From Leptogranulimonas caecicola (GTDB taxonomy: Bacteria > Actinomycetota > Coriobacteriia > Coriobacteriales > Atopobiaceae): 64,000 bases of DNA. The position numbers were made by a program, and so were the translations under genes. The notes beneath the pieces are model-generated. The model was not told the DNA's origin, did no database searches, and worked only from the letters and a program-made list of their open reading frames with translations. The first letter of the stretch is position 1. The number at the start of each line of letters is the position of its first letter. The stretch spans positions 1,238,001 to 1,302,000 of the forward strand of contig NZ_AP025285.1 of NCBI RefSeq assembly GCF_023168405.1, in the 5' to 3' direction. Of the stretch, positions 34,033 to 43,346 are shown in pieces.

Positions 34033-34962
34033 CTAATGGGCCCTAGGATGAGCGGCAAAATAGACGCCCTGAAGATGGGTTTGGTCCACATGGGTGTAGA
34101 GCTGGGTGGTGGCCACATCGGCATGGCCTAGAATCTCCTGGACCACGCGCAGGTCGGCACCCCCCTGAAGCAGATGGGTGGCCAAGCTGTGGCGCAAGGT
34201 ATGGGGGTGAAGGCCCTGAATGCCCACGTAGGCCCCGTAGCGTTCCACCAGATGATGAACCCACTGGCGCGACAGGCGACTCCCCCGCTGGCTCAAAAAG
34301 ACGGCCCCCTGGCTATAGGCCGCCCTCCCTGCCGCCGAAAGGGGCCGCACCAGCTCTTGCCTGCCCTCCTGGATATAGGTCGTCAGGGCCTCTTTGGCGC
34401 TGCCGAGAAGAGGCACCAACCGCTCCTTGGATCCTTTGCCTACTACCCTTACCAGCTCCTCGGCTGGATAGACGGAGTCCAAGTTGAGCCCACAAAGCTC
34501 AGAGACCCTGAGTCCACAGCCATAGAGCACCTCGAGCAAAGCGCGGTCGCGCTGGCCGCAGGCGTCGGGAGCGAAGGGTTGGTCGAGCAAGGCTTCCACC
34601 TGCTGGATGGAGAGCACCTGAGGCAGATAGGCCGGCACTTGGGGCGCAGCCACATCGGAGGTGGGCAGCGAGTCGGACAGATGGTCGCCGGCGGCAAACT
34701 TGTGAAAGCTGCGGATAGCAGAGACCGCCCGCTTCACCGAGGAGGGCGCAGCTCCCCCTTCGCGCAGGCGTGCTACATGGCCCTCGATGACGTGGCGATC
34801 GACCTGGGAGAGTTGGGTGACGGAGTGCTCTGTCAGATCGTCCACATAACGATCTAGGTCGCGAGCGTAGGCTGCCACCGTGTTGGCAGCAGCCCCGCGC
34901 TCGACGGCCAGGTAATCAAGATAGTCCGAGACAGCTTGAGAGAGATCCATCGAAGTAGGCAA
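34033..34962 (-). CDS. xerD: Tyrosine recombinase XerD
   Basis: Site-specific recombinase resolving chromosome dimers at dif. An N-terminal SAM-like core-binding domain (SQAVSDYLDYLAVERGAAANTVAAYARDL) is followed by the catalytic domain with Arg (YGCGLRVSELCGL), Lys (GKGSKERLVPL), HTLRHSLATHLLQGGADL and LGHADVATTQLYTHV, so the R-K-H-R-H-Y set is complete. The first codon is TTG (34962); an in-frame ATG (MDLSQAVSD) at 34950 is equally possible, and neither has a clear RBS. It follows pyrG by 19 nt. Assigned to XerD rather than XerC by overall similarity only. Confidence 0.88.
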   Translation of the reverse strand: MPTSMDLSQAVSDYLDYLAVERGAAANTVAAYARDLDRYVDDLTEHSVTQLSQVDRHVIEGHVARLREGGAAPSSVKRAVSAIRSFHKFAAGDHLSDSLPTSDVAAPQVPAYLPQVLSIQQVEALLDQPFAPDACGQRDRALLEVLYGCGLRVSELCGLNLDSVYPAEELVRVVGKGSKERLVPLLGSAKEALTTYIQEGRQELVRPLSAAGRAAYSQGAVFLSQRGSRLSRQWVHHLVERYGAYVGIQGLHPHTLRHSLATHLLQGGADLRVVQEILGHADVATTQLYTHVDQTHLQGVYFAAHPRAH

Positions 34963-34981
34963 GCGGGCTTAGCTCAAGCGC

Positions 34982-36643
34982 TTAGTAGCCCAGATCTGCC
35001 GGCGGCTCAACCTCGTGGCGATCGATGCCGTCGTGATAGGCGATGGCAGCGCGCACGAACTCGCGGAAGAGCGGCTGGGGATGGGTGGGGCGGCTCTTGA
35101 ACTCCGGATGGAACTGGGAAGCGACGAACCAGGGGTGCACCTCTTCTGGCAGCTCGACCATCTCTACGAGGCGGTCGTCAGGAGACACACCCGAGAAGAC
35201 CAGCCCCGCACGGCGAAGCTCGTCACGATAGGCGTTGTTCACCTCATAGCGATGGCGATGGCGCTCGTAGACCAAATCCTCCCCGTAGGCCTCATGGGCC
35301 AAAGTGTCAGAGGCGACCTTGCAGGGATAAGCGCCAAGGCGCATGGTGCCGCCCTTATCGGTCACGTCTTCTTGATCGGGCATGAGGTCGATGACCGGAT
35401 AGGCGCAATCGGGCACGAACTCGGTGGAGCTGGCGTCTTCCATACCTGCCACATGGCGGGCGTACTCGCACACAGCCACCTGAAGGCCCAGGCAAATGCC
35501 CAGGAAGGGAACCTTGTGAGTGCGTGCGCGCTCGGCCGCTAAAATCTTTCCTTCCAGTCCGCGGATACCAAAGCCGCCGGGCACCAAGATGCCGTCTGCA
35601 GTGCCGAGGACTTCCTGGACATCCTCTGCGGTGAGATTCTCGCCGTCGATAAGATCGATATCGATGTGGCGGCCAAAGTAAACACCGGAGTGGTGGAGAG
35701 CCTCGATGATGGAGAGATAGGCATCAGGCAGCTGGGTGTATTTGCCCACCACCGCGATGCGCACGCTCTGAGGTTGAGCGTCTGCCTTGTGCATAGCCCG
35801 GGTAAAGGCGGTCCAGCGGCCAATGTTGAGCTCCCCGGGATCCAGCCCCAGACGCTCGCACACCTCTACGTCGAAACCCTGGTTGGCCAGGTGCATAGGC
35901 ACATCGTAGATGGAGGGGCAGTCAGAGTTTTCAAAGACATGGTCTGTCGGCACATCGCAGAAGTTGGCGATCTTGGCGCGTATGGCCTCGTCCACCTCGT
36001 GGTCGCTGCGGCATACGATAAAGTCCGGCTGGATGCCCATGGAGCGCAGTTCCTTGACAGAATGCTGGGTGGGCTTGGTTTTTACCTCGTGGGCGGCAGA
36101 GATATAGGGCACGAGGCTCACATGGATGAAGCAGACGTTCTCTGGCCCGCGCTCATTTCTAAACTGACGCATGGCCTCTACGAATGGCTGGCCCTCGATG
36201 TCGCCGATGGTGCCACCTAGCTCGGTGATGACCACATCTGCATCGGTATGCTCTTCGATCATGCGGAATTTGTCGCGAATGGCGTTGGTCACATGGGGCA
36301 CCACCTGCACGGTGCCGCCCAAGAAGTCTCCCGCGCGTTCGCGGGCGATAAGGGACTGATAGATGAGACCCGTGGTGAAGTTCGAGGCCCGGGTGAGGTT
36401 CTCATCGATGAAGCGCTCGTAGTGGCCTAGGTCCAGGTCCGTCTCTTTGCCGTCTTGGGTCACAAAGACCTCTCCGTGCTGGAAGGGGCTCATGGTGCCG
36501 GGATCCACGTTTAGGTAGGGATCCGCCTTTTGCATCATGACTTTGTAGCCACGGGATTTAAGCAGGCGTCCCAGCGATGCAGCCGTAATGCCCTTACCCA
36601 AAGAAGAAACGACGCCGCCAGTGACGAAAATATGCTTAGTCAT
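34982..36643 (-). CDS. pyrG: CTP synthase
   Basis: Makes CTP from UTP and glutamine. The synthetase domain begins KHIFVTGGVVSSLGKGITAASL and contains KADPYLNVDPGTMSPFQHGEV and ELGGTIGDIE. The glutamine amidotransferase domain (from about residue 295) has the nucleophile in LGICLGLQVAVCEYAR and HRHRYEVN near the end. ATG at 36643 gives 553 aa, the family length; the frame to 36721 is an unsupported extension. A -10-like TACAAT lies about 50 nt upstream. Confidence 0.96.
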   Translation of the reverse strand: MTKHIFVTGGVVSSLGKGITAASLGRLLKSRGYKVMMQKADPYLNVDPGTMSPFQHGEVFVTQDGKETDLDLGHYERFIDENLTRASNFTTGLIYQSLIARERAGDFLGGTVQVVPHVTNAIRDKFRMIEEHTDADVVITELGGTIGDIEGQPFVEAMRQFRNERGPENVCFIHVSLVPYISAAHEVKTKPTQHSVKELRSMGIQPDFIVCRSDHEVDEAIRAKIANFCDVPTDHVFENSDCPSIYDVPMHLANQGFDVEVCERLGLDPGELNIGRWTAFTRAMHKADAQPQSVRIAVVGKYTQLPDAYLSIIEALHHSGVYFGRHIDIDLIDGENLTAEDVQEVLGTADGILVPGGFGIRGLEGKILAAERARTHKVPFLGICLGLQVAVCEYARHVAGMEDASSTEFVPDCAYPVIDLMPDQEDVTDKGGTMRLGAYPCKVASDTLAHEAYGEDLVYERHRHRYEVNNAYRDELRRAGLVFSGVSPDDRLVEMVELPEEVHPWFVASQFHPEFKSRPTHPQPLFREFVRAAIAYHDGIDRHEVEPPADLGY

Positions 36644-36772
36644 ACGCTGGTACCTGCGCTTTCGCTGAAAAGTTGCCAAGACCATACGTCTGCTTATTGT
36701 AATACGCCAGCTGTCTCCCATTTAAGGTGGATACCTAGTTCACAGGATGGAAACTGCGAGACCTTAAGGCTC

Positions 36773-36810
36773 AAAAAGGCCTGTGATTCTCTGAGGGGAC
36801 CTTGCAGGCC
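36773..36810 (-). terminator. Intrinsic terminator upstream of pyrG
   Basis: On the minus strand GGCCTG and CAGGCC (36778-36810) form a stem followed by TTTTTGAG. It precedes pyrG by 130 nt with no minus-strand gene before it. It may be a leader attenuator of pyrG (as CTP-controlled pyrG leaders in Firmicutes) or may stop antisense transcripts of the DUF1846 gene. Confidence 0.45.
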
Positions 36811-36889
36811 AAGGTTAGAATGCCATGAGGGGCATACTCTATCTTGCGAGAAAAGAGTGGTTCCAGCCCACCGTGTAAGGAGGATATGA

Positions 36890-38356
36890 GTGAAGCAGGG
36901 ATTTGACAACGACGCCTACGTCACATTGCAGGCAGAGCGCATTCGTCAGCGCATCAGTGAGTTTGGCGGCAAGCTTTACCTGGAGTTTGGCGGCAAATTG
37001 GCAGACGACCACCATGCCTCCCGCGTCCTCCCTGGCTTCGCCCCCGATGTGAAGCTGCGCATGCTGCTCACCTTAAAAGAGGAGGCCGAGGTAGTCGTTG
37101 TGGTAAATGCCGCAGACATCGCCTCGGGCAAGGTGCGCAGCGATCTAGGCATCTCCTATGACGAAGATGCCCTGCGCCTAGTTCGTTTCTTCTCCTCGCT
37201 GGGACTGCCTGTAGCCGGCGTAGTGCTCACCCGCTATGCCTCCCAACCTGCAGCCGATGCCTTCCGCCGTCGCCTGGATGCCCTAGAGATTCCCTGCGCC
37301 CTCACCTATTCCATCGAGGGCTATCCCCACGATGTGGACGCCATCGTCTCCGAGACCGGCTTTGGCGCCAATGAGTTTTTGCCCACCAGCCGCCCTCTGG
37401 TGGTCGTCACCGCTCCTGGCCCGGGCTCTGGCAAGCTGGCCACCTGCCTGTCTCAGCTTTACCACGAGCACGCTCGCGGCATTCAGGCAGGCTATGCCAA
37501 GTACGAGACCTTCCCGGTATGGAACCTGCCCCTAGTCCATCCGGTCAACGTGGCCTATGAGGCTGCCACGGCAGATCTGGGCGACTCCAACGTCATCGAC
37601 CCCTTCCATCTGGACGCCTATGGCGTAAGCACGGTGAACTACAACCGCGACGTGGAGTCATTCCCGGTAGTGCGCGCCCTCATGGAGCGCATCTTGAACC
37701 AATGCCCCTACCAAAGCCCTACCGATATGGGCGTCAACATGGTGGCCTCAGGCATCGTGGATGACGAAGTGTGCCGCCAGGCCGCCCGCAAAGAGATCAT
37801 CCGTCGCTACTTCGCCGCCGCCTGCACCGTTAAGCGTACAGGAGCCGGCCAAGCCGCCTTCGATCGTCTCAAGCTGCTGGTGAAGCAGGTAGGCGTTGAG
37901 CCTGACACCTATCCTTTGCGCCTGGCCGCCCTCGAGCGTGCCGAGCAGACCTGCGCCCCAGCAGGCGCTCTGGAGCTTCCCAACGGCACCATTGTGACCG
38001 GCAAGACCTCCGACCTCATCGGCGCCGCCAGCTCCACCCTCTTAAACGCCCTTAAAGCAGTGGCCCGCGCCGGCGACGTGGAGGTACTGGCGCCAGAGGT
38101 CATCGAGCCCATCTGCCATCTCAAGACCCATTGCCTGGGCGCCCACAACCCCCGCCTCCATACCGACGAGACCCTTATAGCCCTCGCCCAATCCTCTGTG
38201 ACAGATCCTGTGGCCGCCCAGGTCTTCGCAAGCCTGGAATCGCTCAGGGACTGCGACGCGTTCTTCTCGGTCATGCTTTCGGATGCCGATAAGGACACCC
38301 TCCGCAAGCTGGGCATTCGGGTGAGCTGCGAGCCCGTTTCTGACTATCAGATCTAG
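36890..38356 (+). CDS. DUF1846 family protein
   Basis: Conserved cytoplasmic protein of unknown function, common in Firmicutes and some actinobacteria. The beginning KQGFDNDAYVTLQAERIRQR, the stretch LYLEFGGKLADDHHASRVLPGF and the centre APGPGSGKLATCLSQLYHE followed by GYAKYETFPVWNLPLVHPVN are the family's strongest blocks; the P-loop-like GPGSGK suggests nucleotide binding. 488 aa is the normal length. GTG at 36890 has AAGGAGG 6 nt upstream. It is the only plus-strand gene within the middle 50 kb. Confidence 0.9.
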   Translation: MKQGFDNDAYVTLQAERIRQRISEFGGKLYLEFGGKLADDHHASRVLPGFAPDVKLRMLLTLKEEAEVVVVVNAADIASGKVRSDLGISYDEDALRLVRFFSSLGLPVAGVVLTRYASQPAADAFRRRLDALEIPCALTYSIEGYPHDVDAIVSETGFGANEFLPTSRPLVVVTAPGPGSGKLATCLSQLYHEHARGIQAGYAKYETFPVWNLPLVHPVNVAYEAATADLGDSNVIDPFHLDAYGVSTVNYNRDVESFPVVRALMERILNQCPYQSPTDMGVNMVASGIVDDEVCRQAARKEIIRRYFAAACTVKRTGAGQAAFDRLKLLVKQVGVEPDTYPLRLAALERAEQTCAPAGALELPNGTIVTGKTSDLIGAASSTLLNALKAVARAGDVEVLAPEVIEPICHLKTHCLGAHNPRLHTDETLIALAQSSVTDPVAAQVFASLESLRDCDAFFSVMLSDADKDTLRKLGIRVSCEPVSDYQI

Positions 38357-38382
38357 GTTGCACCCTCCCCTTTCACGAGCTC

Positions 38383-38416
38383 AAAAAGGCGCCCGCGCAC
38401 TCTGTGCATGGGCGCC
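38383..38416 (-). terminator. Terminator of recN
   Basis: On the minus strand GGCGCCC and GGGCGCC (38388-38416) with inner GCGCAC/GTGCAT pairing are followed by TTTTTGAG. It lies between the convergent DUF1846 gene and recN. Confidence 0.75.
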
Positions 38417-38457
38417 CGTCGCTATCTGGGGTATTCTCAAGAAGCAGGAACCGGCCC

Positions 38458-40089
38458 TTAGGCGCCTTGGCGCGTCAGCAGCTCTTTGGCATAGGCGCGG
38501 CTGGATTCGGTGCGGTCGCCAGCCAGCATGCGAGCGATCTCGTCTACGCGGCCCTCGTTCTCCACCTGGGTAAGCTGGGTCTCAGGAACCCCGTCCACCT
38601 CCACCTTTGACACCACGTAATGAGAGTCGCCCATTACGGCCACCTGCGGCAGATGGGTCACACAGATCACCTGATGGGTGCGTGCCAGGTCTTTGAGCAC
38701 CGTGGCCAGCGCCACGGCCGTAGTGCCGCCCACCCCTGCATCCACCTCGTCGAAGACCAGGGTTTCCACACGGTCCGCCTCGCCCAGCACCACCTTGCAG
38801 GCCAGCATCACGCGGCTGATCTCGCCGCCCGAAGCCACTTTGCGAAGCGGCCTCAAGGTCATGCCCTCGCCAGGCCTGTACATAAGTTCTACCGAAGTTG
38901 GACCGGCCTGAGTCCATTCTCTGCGATCTAACACCTCCACCGCCAGCTCCACCGAGGCAGTGCCCATAGAGAGCCTGGCCATCTGCTCGGTGATGGCCGC
39001 CGCTAAAAGCGGGGCCTTTTGTTGGCGCACTTTAATCAGGTGGTCGGCGGCCGAGGCGAGGATCTTCTCGGCCGCCTCCAGGGCCTCTTGGGCCTCACGC
39101 TCGGCAGTGCCGGTGCCCTCTGCGGCATCGATGATCTCTTGGGCAGCCTGGCGCCTGGAAAAGACGTCATCCATGGTGGGACCAAAGGTGCGCATCAACC
39201 CTTGGAGGGCAGCCTGGCGACCTTGCATGGCGCGCAGGGCCGTAGGGTCAAGATCCACCTTGTCGCGATAGGCGCGAAGCTCGGCGGCAGCATCCTCGGC
39301 TTCTAGCTGGGCGGATTCCAGCGCGTCGGCCAGCTTGGCCAGCGTGTCATCCACATCGGCCGCCTGGCGCAGCTCGCGCACGGCTGAACCCAGCCTGTCG
39401 CTCACGCCGTCGTCTGCTAAGACGCATTCATAGGCATCGTTGGCAGCTTCGCGCAGCGTCTCGGCGTTCTCTGCCACCGGCAGGTCGCGATCCAGCTCTT
39501 CGAGCTCGCCGGCTACCGGGTTTACCTCGTCGATGCGATCACGCTCGAAACGGGCCTGCTCCAAGCGCTCTGAAGCCACCGACGCCAGGTCCTGCAGGCG
39601 TTTGAGCTCCTCTGCGGCCGCCCGAGCGCCAGAGAGCGCCTGGTTGTACTGAGCCAGCGCCTCTTGGGCCTGCTGGCCAATCCAGGCATCCAAAAGCTCC
39701 ACATGGCTCGCCACCGACAGCAGCCGCTGATGTTCATGCTGCCCGCAGAGATCCACCGTGGCGCCCAAGGTGGCCGCCAACTCCTTCACAGAGGAGATGG
39801 ATCCATCCATAGACACGCGCCCACGGCCTCGCACGTCCACTTTGCGCAGAGCTATATGGCCGTCCTCCTGGCCATCGTCGGTGAAAAAGCGCCCCTCCAC
39901 TGCAAGGCCTGGGGCGCCCTCGCGCACCATATCGGCATTGGCACGCTCTCCTACCAGCAGCTTTAAAGCAGTGAGCAGCGCAGTCTTGCCCGAGCCGCTC
40001 TCGCCGGTGATGACGGTGAGCCCATCGGCAAAAGTGATGTCTGCGTCGCGAATAAGGGCGACGTCTTGGGCATGAAGCTCATCGATCAT
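38458..40089 (-). CDS. recN: DNA repair protein RecN
   Basis: SMC-like ATPase in double-strand-break repair. Walker A region VITGESGSGKTALLTALKLLVGE near the N terminus, two coiled-coil halves (about 150-360), signature RKVASGGEISRVMLACK and Walker B TLVFDEVDAGVGGTTA near the C terminus, then CVTHLPQVAVMGD. 543 aa is normal. Its ATG overlaps the nadK stop as ATGA, an arrangement (nadK-recN) shared with many Gram-positive bacteria. Confidence 0.95.
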   Translation of the reverse strand: MIDELHAQDVALIRDADITFADGLTVITGESGSGKTALLTALKLLVGERANADMVREGAPGLAVEGRFFTDDGQEDGHIALRKVDVRGRGRVSMDGSISSVKELAATLGATVDLCGQHEHQRLLSVASHVELLDAWIGQQAQEALAQYNQALSGARAAAEELKRLQDLASVASERLEQARFERDRIDEVNPVAGELEELDRDLPVAENAETLREAANDAYECVLADDGVSDRLGSAVRELRQAADVDDTLAKLADALESAQLEAEDAAAELRAYRDKVDLDPTALRAMQGRQAALQGLMRTFGPTMDDVFSRRQAAQEIIDAAEGTGTAEREAQEALEAAEKILASAADHLIKVRQQKAPLLAAAITEQMARLSMGTASVELAVEVLDRREWTQAGPTSVELMYRPGEGMTLRPLRKVASGGEISRVMLACKVVLGEADRVETLVFDEVDAGVGGTTAVALATVLKDLARTHQVICVTHLPQVAVMGDSHYVVSKVEVDGVPETQLTQVENEGRVDEIARMLAGDRTESSRAYAKELLTRQGA

Positions 40090-40958
40090 GAGCGGTGACC
40101 TCCATAGAAGACGCGGGATACGCTGCGATAAAAGCTTTGGGAGGAATCGTCCAAAAGCACGATGTCGCCAGGGCCTTTACGGGAAATGACGCGCATGGCC
40201 GAAAGGCCCTCGGGGCAGCCCATGAGCCGACCGTCGCAAAAGACCTCGCGCTCTACCGGACGCTCAGTGGACAAAGCCACTTCCACCACATCTTGTGGGG
40301 ACGTGAGAAATGCGCGGGCTAGGATGGTGTGCGGCGCCACTGGCACGTTGACCATGCCCTGGAACTCCGGGGTCACAATGGGGCCGCCTGCCGAGAGGGC
40401 ATAGCCTGTCGACCCAGTCGCTGTAGAGACCACAAAGCCATCGGCGCGAAGCCTGTCGATATGATTGCCCGACACGAACACGTCGAACTCCACCATATTG
40501 CCCAGAGTGCCTCGCGTGACCGCCACCTCATTGAGGCAGAAGATATCCGATCTAATAGCAGGCGGCTCAGGTGACGGATGCTCGGGGTCGTTGTATTCAA
40601 TGGCCACCGACAAGGTCGACCGCCGGGAGATGTGGAGCTTTCCTTCCAAGGCGCGCTCTACCGCTTGGAGCGCGGTGTCTGAGCCGGCGCCGGTGAGAAA
40701 ACCCAGATGGCCATAGGAAAGCCCTAAGATGGGCACCTCTTCGTAGCCCACCATGCGAGCGGCTCGCAACAGCGTGCCATCGCCTCCCAGCGATACCACC
40801 AAGTCACAGTCAGAAGCGTCTTTAGCCCCCTCGGGGCAGTGTAGGTCGTCCTGAGCCCACACCGGCTCTACCCCATGGGCGTTAAGCCACTGGGCCACAT
40901 TGCGAGCGCCCTCTTGAGCCTGCAGCCGAGAGTAATTGGTGACCAGCAGGACCTTCAC
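40086..40958 (-). CDS. nadK: NAD kinase
   Basis: Phosphorylates NAD to NADP. The diacylglycerol-kinase-like motif LVVSLGGDGTLLRAARM, GLSYGHLGFLTG, FCLNEVAVTRG, and DGFVVSTATGSTGYALSAGGPIV are present. GTG at 40958 (VKVLLVTNYSR) has GGAGGA directly before it and is preferred to the ATG at 40973, which has no RBS. It is the middle gene of tlyA-nadK-recN. Confidence 0.94.
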   Translation of the reverse strand: MKVLLVTNYSRLQAQEGARNVAQWLNAHGVEPVWAQDDLHCPEGAKDASDCDLVVSLGGDGTLLRAARMVGYEEVPILGLSYGHLGFLTGAGSDTALQAVERALEGKLHISRRSTLSVAIEYNDPEHPSPEPPAIRSDIFCLNEVAVTRGTLGNMVEFDVFVSGNHIDRLRADGFVVSTATGSTGYALSAGGPIVTPEFQGMVNVPVAPHTILARAFLTSPQDVVEVALSTERPVEREVFCDGRLMGCPEGLSAMRVISRKGPGDIVLLDDSSQSFYRSVSRVFYGGHRS

Positions 40959-41010
40959 GTCTCCTCCAACCATGACAGAACAGACTACCAGCGGCGCTTG
41001 AGCGCCCTCC

Positions 41011-41760
41011 CTACAAGGGTTGATGCCCCTTCTGAGCCCAGAGCAGATACTCGTGATTGCCCTTGGTGCCGGTGATGGGGCTCTCCTCTACCCCACAGAT
41101 TCTAAAGCCACGCTCGACCAAGGCATGAGAGACCTTCTCGACAGCCTCGGCACGCGCTGCCTCATCGGTCACGATGCCGCCCTCGCCCACCAGCTCTTTG
41201 GCTACTTCGAACTGGGGCTTTACCAGCACCACAAGGGCGGAACGCTCGCAAAGCATCTCATCGATGGCCCCAAGCACACTGGTCACCGAGGTGAAAGAAA
41301 CGTCGCATACTGCCAGGTCGATAGAGCCTTTGGGCTTTAAGGTGGGCACCTGCAAGATGTTGGTGCGCTCCAGCAAGCAGACGCGAGGATCGTTTCTCAG
41401 ACGCCAGTCAAACTGGGCATAGCCCACATCTACCGCCAGCACCGAAGCCGCACCGCGGTCCAGCAGCACCTCGGTGAATCCTCCAGTAGAACAGCCCACG
41501 TCCATGCAAGCGAGGCCAGAAGGGTCGATGGAGAAGCTGTCTAGCGCCCCTTCAAGTTTGAGGGCGCCTCGGCCTACATGGGCCTTTTGGACCCGCACAT
41601 GAAGCTCGCAGCCAACCTTTACCTGGGTGCCCGCAGAGCGATAGCGAAATCCAGGGCCAGACACATCCCCTGCCATCACCGCCCTCATGGCTTCTTGAGG
41701 GGTGGCAAAGAATCCCTGGGCCACCAACTCTTGATCCAAACGACGCCTAGACGAGGCCAT
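41011..41760 (-). CDS. tlyA: TlyA family rRNA 2'-O-methyltransferase
   Basis: S4-domain plus FtsJ-like methyltransferase that methylates ribosomal RNA riboses (16S C1409 and/or 23S C1920 in characterised members). The S4 domain is at about residues 4-65 (RRLDQELVAQGFFATPQEAMRAVMAG), followed by KLEGALDSF, CMDVGCSTGGFTEVLLDRGA (SAM motif I), VGYAQFDWRLRNDPRV and LVKPQFEVAKE. ATG at 41760 is used; the frame beyond it runs into xseB. The spacing to xseB is 2 nt. Confidence 0.92.
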   Translation of the reverse strand: MASSRRRLDQELVAQGFFATPQEAMRAVMAGDVSGPGFRYRSAGTQVKVGCELHVRVQKAHVGRGALKLEGALDSFSIDPSGLACMDVGCSTGGFTEVLLDRGAASVLAVDVGYAQFDWRLRNDPRVCLLERTNILQVPTLKPKGSIDLAVCDVSFTSVTSVLGAIDEMLCERSALVVLVKPQFEVAKELVGEGGIVTDEAARAEAVEKVSHALVERGFRICGVEESPITGTKGNHEYLLWAQKGHQPL

Positions 41761-41762
41761 CG

Positions 41763-42182
41763 CTAGAGGCCACCTGCAGATGGACTCCAAGCGCCATCGT
41801 CCTTATCGTCAAGGGCATCTTGGAGGGCTTCCTCGGCCACTGTCTCGCCTTCCTGATGCTGCGGCGAAGCCATGGTCTCGCCAGCGGAGAGAGCCTCTTG
41901 GCCCTCCTTGGCCAAGAGCTCAGAGGCTTCTTGGCCACCTTGAGCCTCTTGGGCTTCTACCAGGTCTTTTGCTGACAGGTCTGCCAGGCGCTCCTTCTCG
42001 GCAGGGGAAAAATTGGTGCGATCTACCAGCTCCACTGCCTTTGAGCCAAGGTTAATGGCTTCGTCAAAGAGATCCAACGAACGCTCTAGCGATGTGTCTT
42101 TGGCTTTGACATCTTTGACGATCTCATCTAGGCGAGCCGTGACCGATTCGAAATCGTTATAGGCGTGATCTTGGTGTGCCAT
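41763..42182 (-). CDS. xseB: Exodeoxyribonuclease VII small subunit with extended C terminus
   Basis: Partner of XseA. The conserved helical core is in residues 8-75 (YNDFESVTARLDEIVKDVK...LERSLDLFDEAINLGSKA). Usual XseB is about 80 aa; here about 60 extra residues follow, rich in Glu, Ala and Gln (EAQEAQGGQEASELLAKEG). The junction (SPAEKERLADL) carries one copy of the repeated word at 41995. It lies between nusB and tlyA. Confidence 0.9.
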   Translation of the reverse strand: MAHQDHAYNDFESVTARLDEIVKDVKAKDTSLERSLDLFDEAINLGSKAVELVDRTNFSPAEKERLADLSAKDLVEAQEAQGGQEASELLAKEGQEALSAGETMASPQHQEGETVAEEALQDALDDKDDGAWSPSAGGL

Positions 42183-42191
42183 AGAAACCTT

Positions 42192-42758
42192 CTACGCCTC
42201 CGAGATGTCTGAGTCTGCAGCCTCAGCCGAGGCATCGTCTGCCAGAGCAGCATCTGCAGCCTCGGGTCCTGCCCAAGCATCCTCAGCCTCAGAAGCCTCT
42301 GAGGCCACTTCCTCTTGGCCTTTGCGCAAAATGTCTATGCCCTGGGCGCGGTCGCGGACGATGCGGCCCAGAATGCCGTTTACAAAGCTATAGGACTCGT
42401 CGCCACCAAAGTCATGGGCCATTTTGACAGCCTCATTGATGACCACCGAATCCTCTACGCTCTCCTCAAAGAGCAGCTCATAGAGGGCGAGACGCAAGAT
42501 ATTGCGATCCACTGAGTGCATACGAGAGAGCGCCCAGCGCTCGGAGTAGGCAGCAAGCACTGGATCGATTTGTGCCAAGTGGTCCTCGCAAAGGCATGCA
42601 AGCTCTTGGGCGTAGTCGCTTGCAGGGCCATTGGTCACCAGGTATTCGTCTTCTAGCACACGACGCACGGGACGCTTGACGCCCTCTGCCTGAAACAGCA
42701 GCTGGAGCGCCTGGTTGCGCGAGAGGGCGCGGGTGCCCTGAGGAGGTTGGTAAGCCAC
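42192..42758 (-). CDS. nusB: Transcription antitermination factor NusB
   Basis: All-helical RNA-binding factor for rRNA antitermination. RALSRNQALQLLFQAEG at the start, and RNILRLALYELLFEESVEDSVVINEAVKMAHDFGGDESYSFVNGILGRIVRD are the NusB core. An Ala/Glu/Asp-rich tail of about 40 residues follows. GTG at 42758 has AAGGAG about 6 nt upstream. It is 3 nt after the asp23 stop. Confidence 0.94.
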   Translation of the reverse strand: MAYQPPQGTRALSRNQALQLLFQAEGVKRPVRRVLEDEYLVTNGPASDYAQELACLCEDHLAQIDPVLAAYSERWALSRMHSVDRNILRLALYELLFEESVEDSVVINEAVKMAHDFGGDESYSFVNGILGRIVRDRAQGIDILRKGQEEVASEASEAEDAWAGPEAADAALADDASAEAADSDISEA

Positions 42759-42761
42759 GAA

Positions 42762-43121
42762 TTACTCCTTGGGGAAGATCAGGTCATCGATGCGAATGTT
42801 GACGGCGTTCACACCTACGCCCACCTGGGTCTCGATGGCTTCGCATACCGCCTCGCGGATGTCTTCTGCCACCTCAGGGAAGGTGAAGCCAAAGAAAACC
42901 GCCACCGGCAGGGTGATGTCGAGCTTGCCGTCCATTACCTCGCAGGTCACCGTGTCATCGGTGACGGTGGGGCGAGCAGTAAACATAGTGATGAGACTGG
43001 TGGCAACGTTGTGCCCGTTCACATAGGCCACGCCGTCTACCTTCTCTGCAGCCACGGTCACGATGGAGGCAAGCACGTTATTAGAGATGGAGAAACCGTC
43101 GATCTGGATATCATCCGCCAT
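42762..43121 (-). CDS. Asp23/Gls24 family envelope stress protein
   Basis: Small cytoplasmic protein of the Asp23 family, membrane-associated in staphylococci and often next to nusB or efp. The family core is DGFSISNNVLASIVTVAAEKVDGVAYVNG and DITLPVAVFFGFTFPEVAEDIREAVCEAIETQVGVGVNAVNIRIDDLIF. 119 aa is typical. No membrane segment is seen. Confidence 0.88.
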   Translation of the reverse strand: MADDIQIDGFSISNNVLASIVTVAAEKVDGVAYVNGHNVATSLITMFTARPTVTDDTVTCEVMDGKLDITLPVAVFFGFTFPEVAEDIREAVCEAIETQVGVGVNAVNIRIDDLIFPKE

Positions 43122-43276
43122 GGATGCCCCTTTCTATAGAAGCTGGCGCGGGGCCAGCCACACAAGCCTAAGGATGCTTGTTGCGCTAGTAGGCTCAAGT
43201 ATACGTCTCAAGCCTCTCTTAGAAATGATGCCCTTAGGAATCCCACGGCACACCGCGATCGGCAGCATTTGGTCAA

Positions 43277-43316
43277 AAAAGAGAAAAGAGGCACCCTCTG
43301 CAAGGAGAGCGCCTCT
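43277..43316 (-). terminator. Terminator of efp
   Basis: On the minus strand GAGGCGCTCTCC...AGAGGGTGCCTC (arms AGAGGC/GCCTCT at 43287-43316) is followed by TTTTCTCTTTTTTG. It lies 31 nt after the efp stop. Confidence 0.75.
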
Positions 43317-43346
43317 CACTCACGCAATCAACCAGAGCAGGCGGCC

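Noticed and set aside
33804-34124. 106-codon minus-strand frame across the box array upstream of mraZ
   Set aside because: It runs through the repeated boxes and into xerD, is Pro/Leu-rich from the repeats and lacks an RBS.
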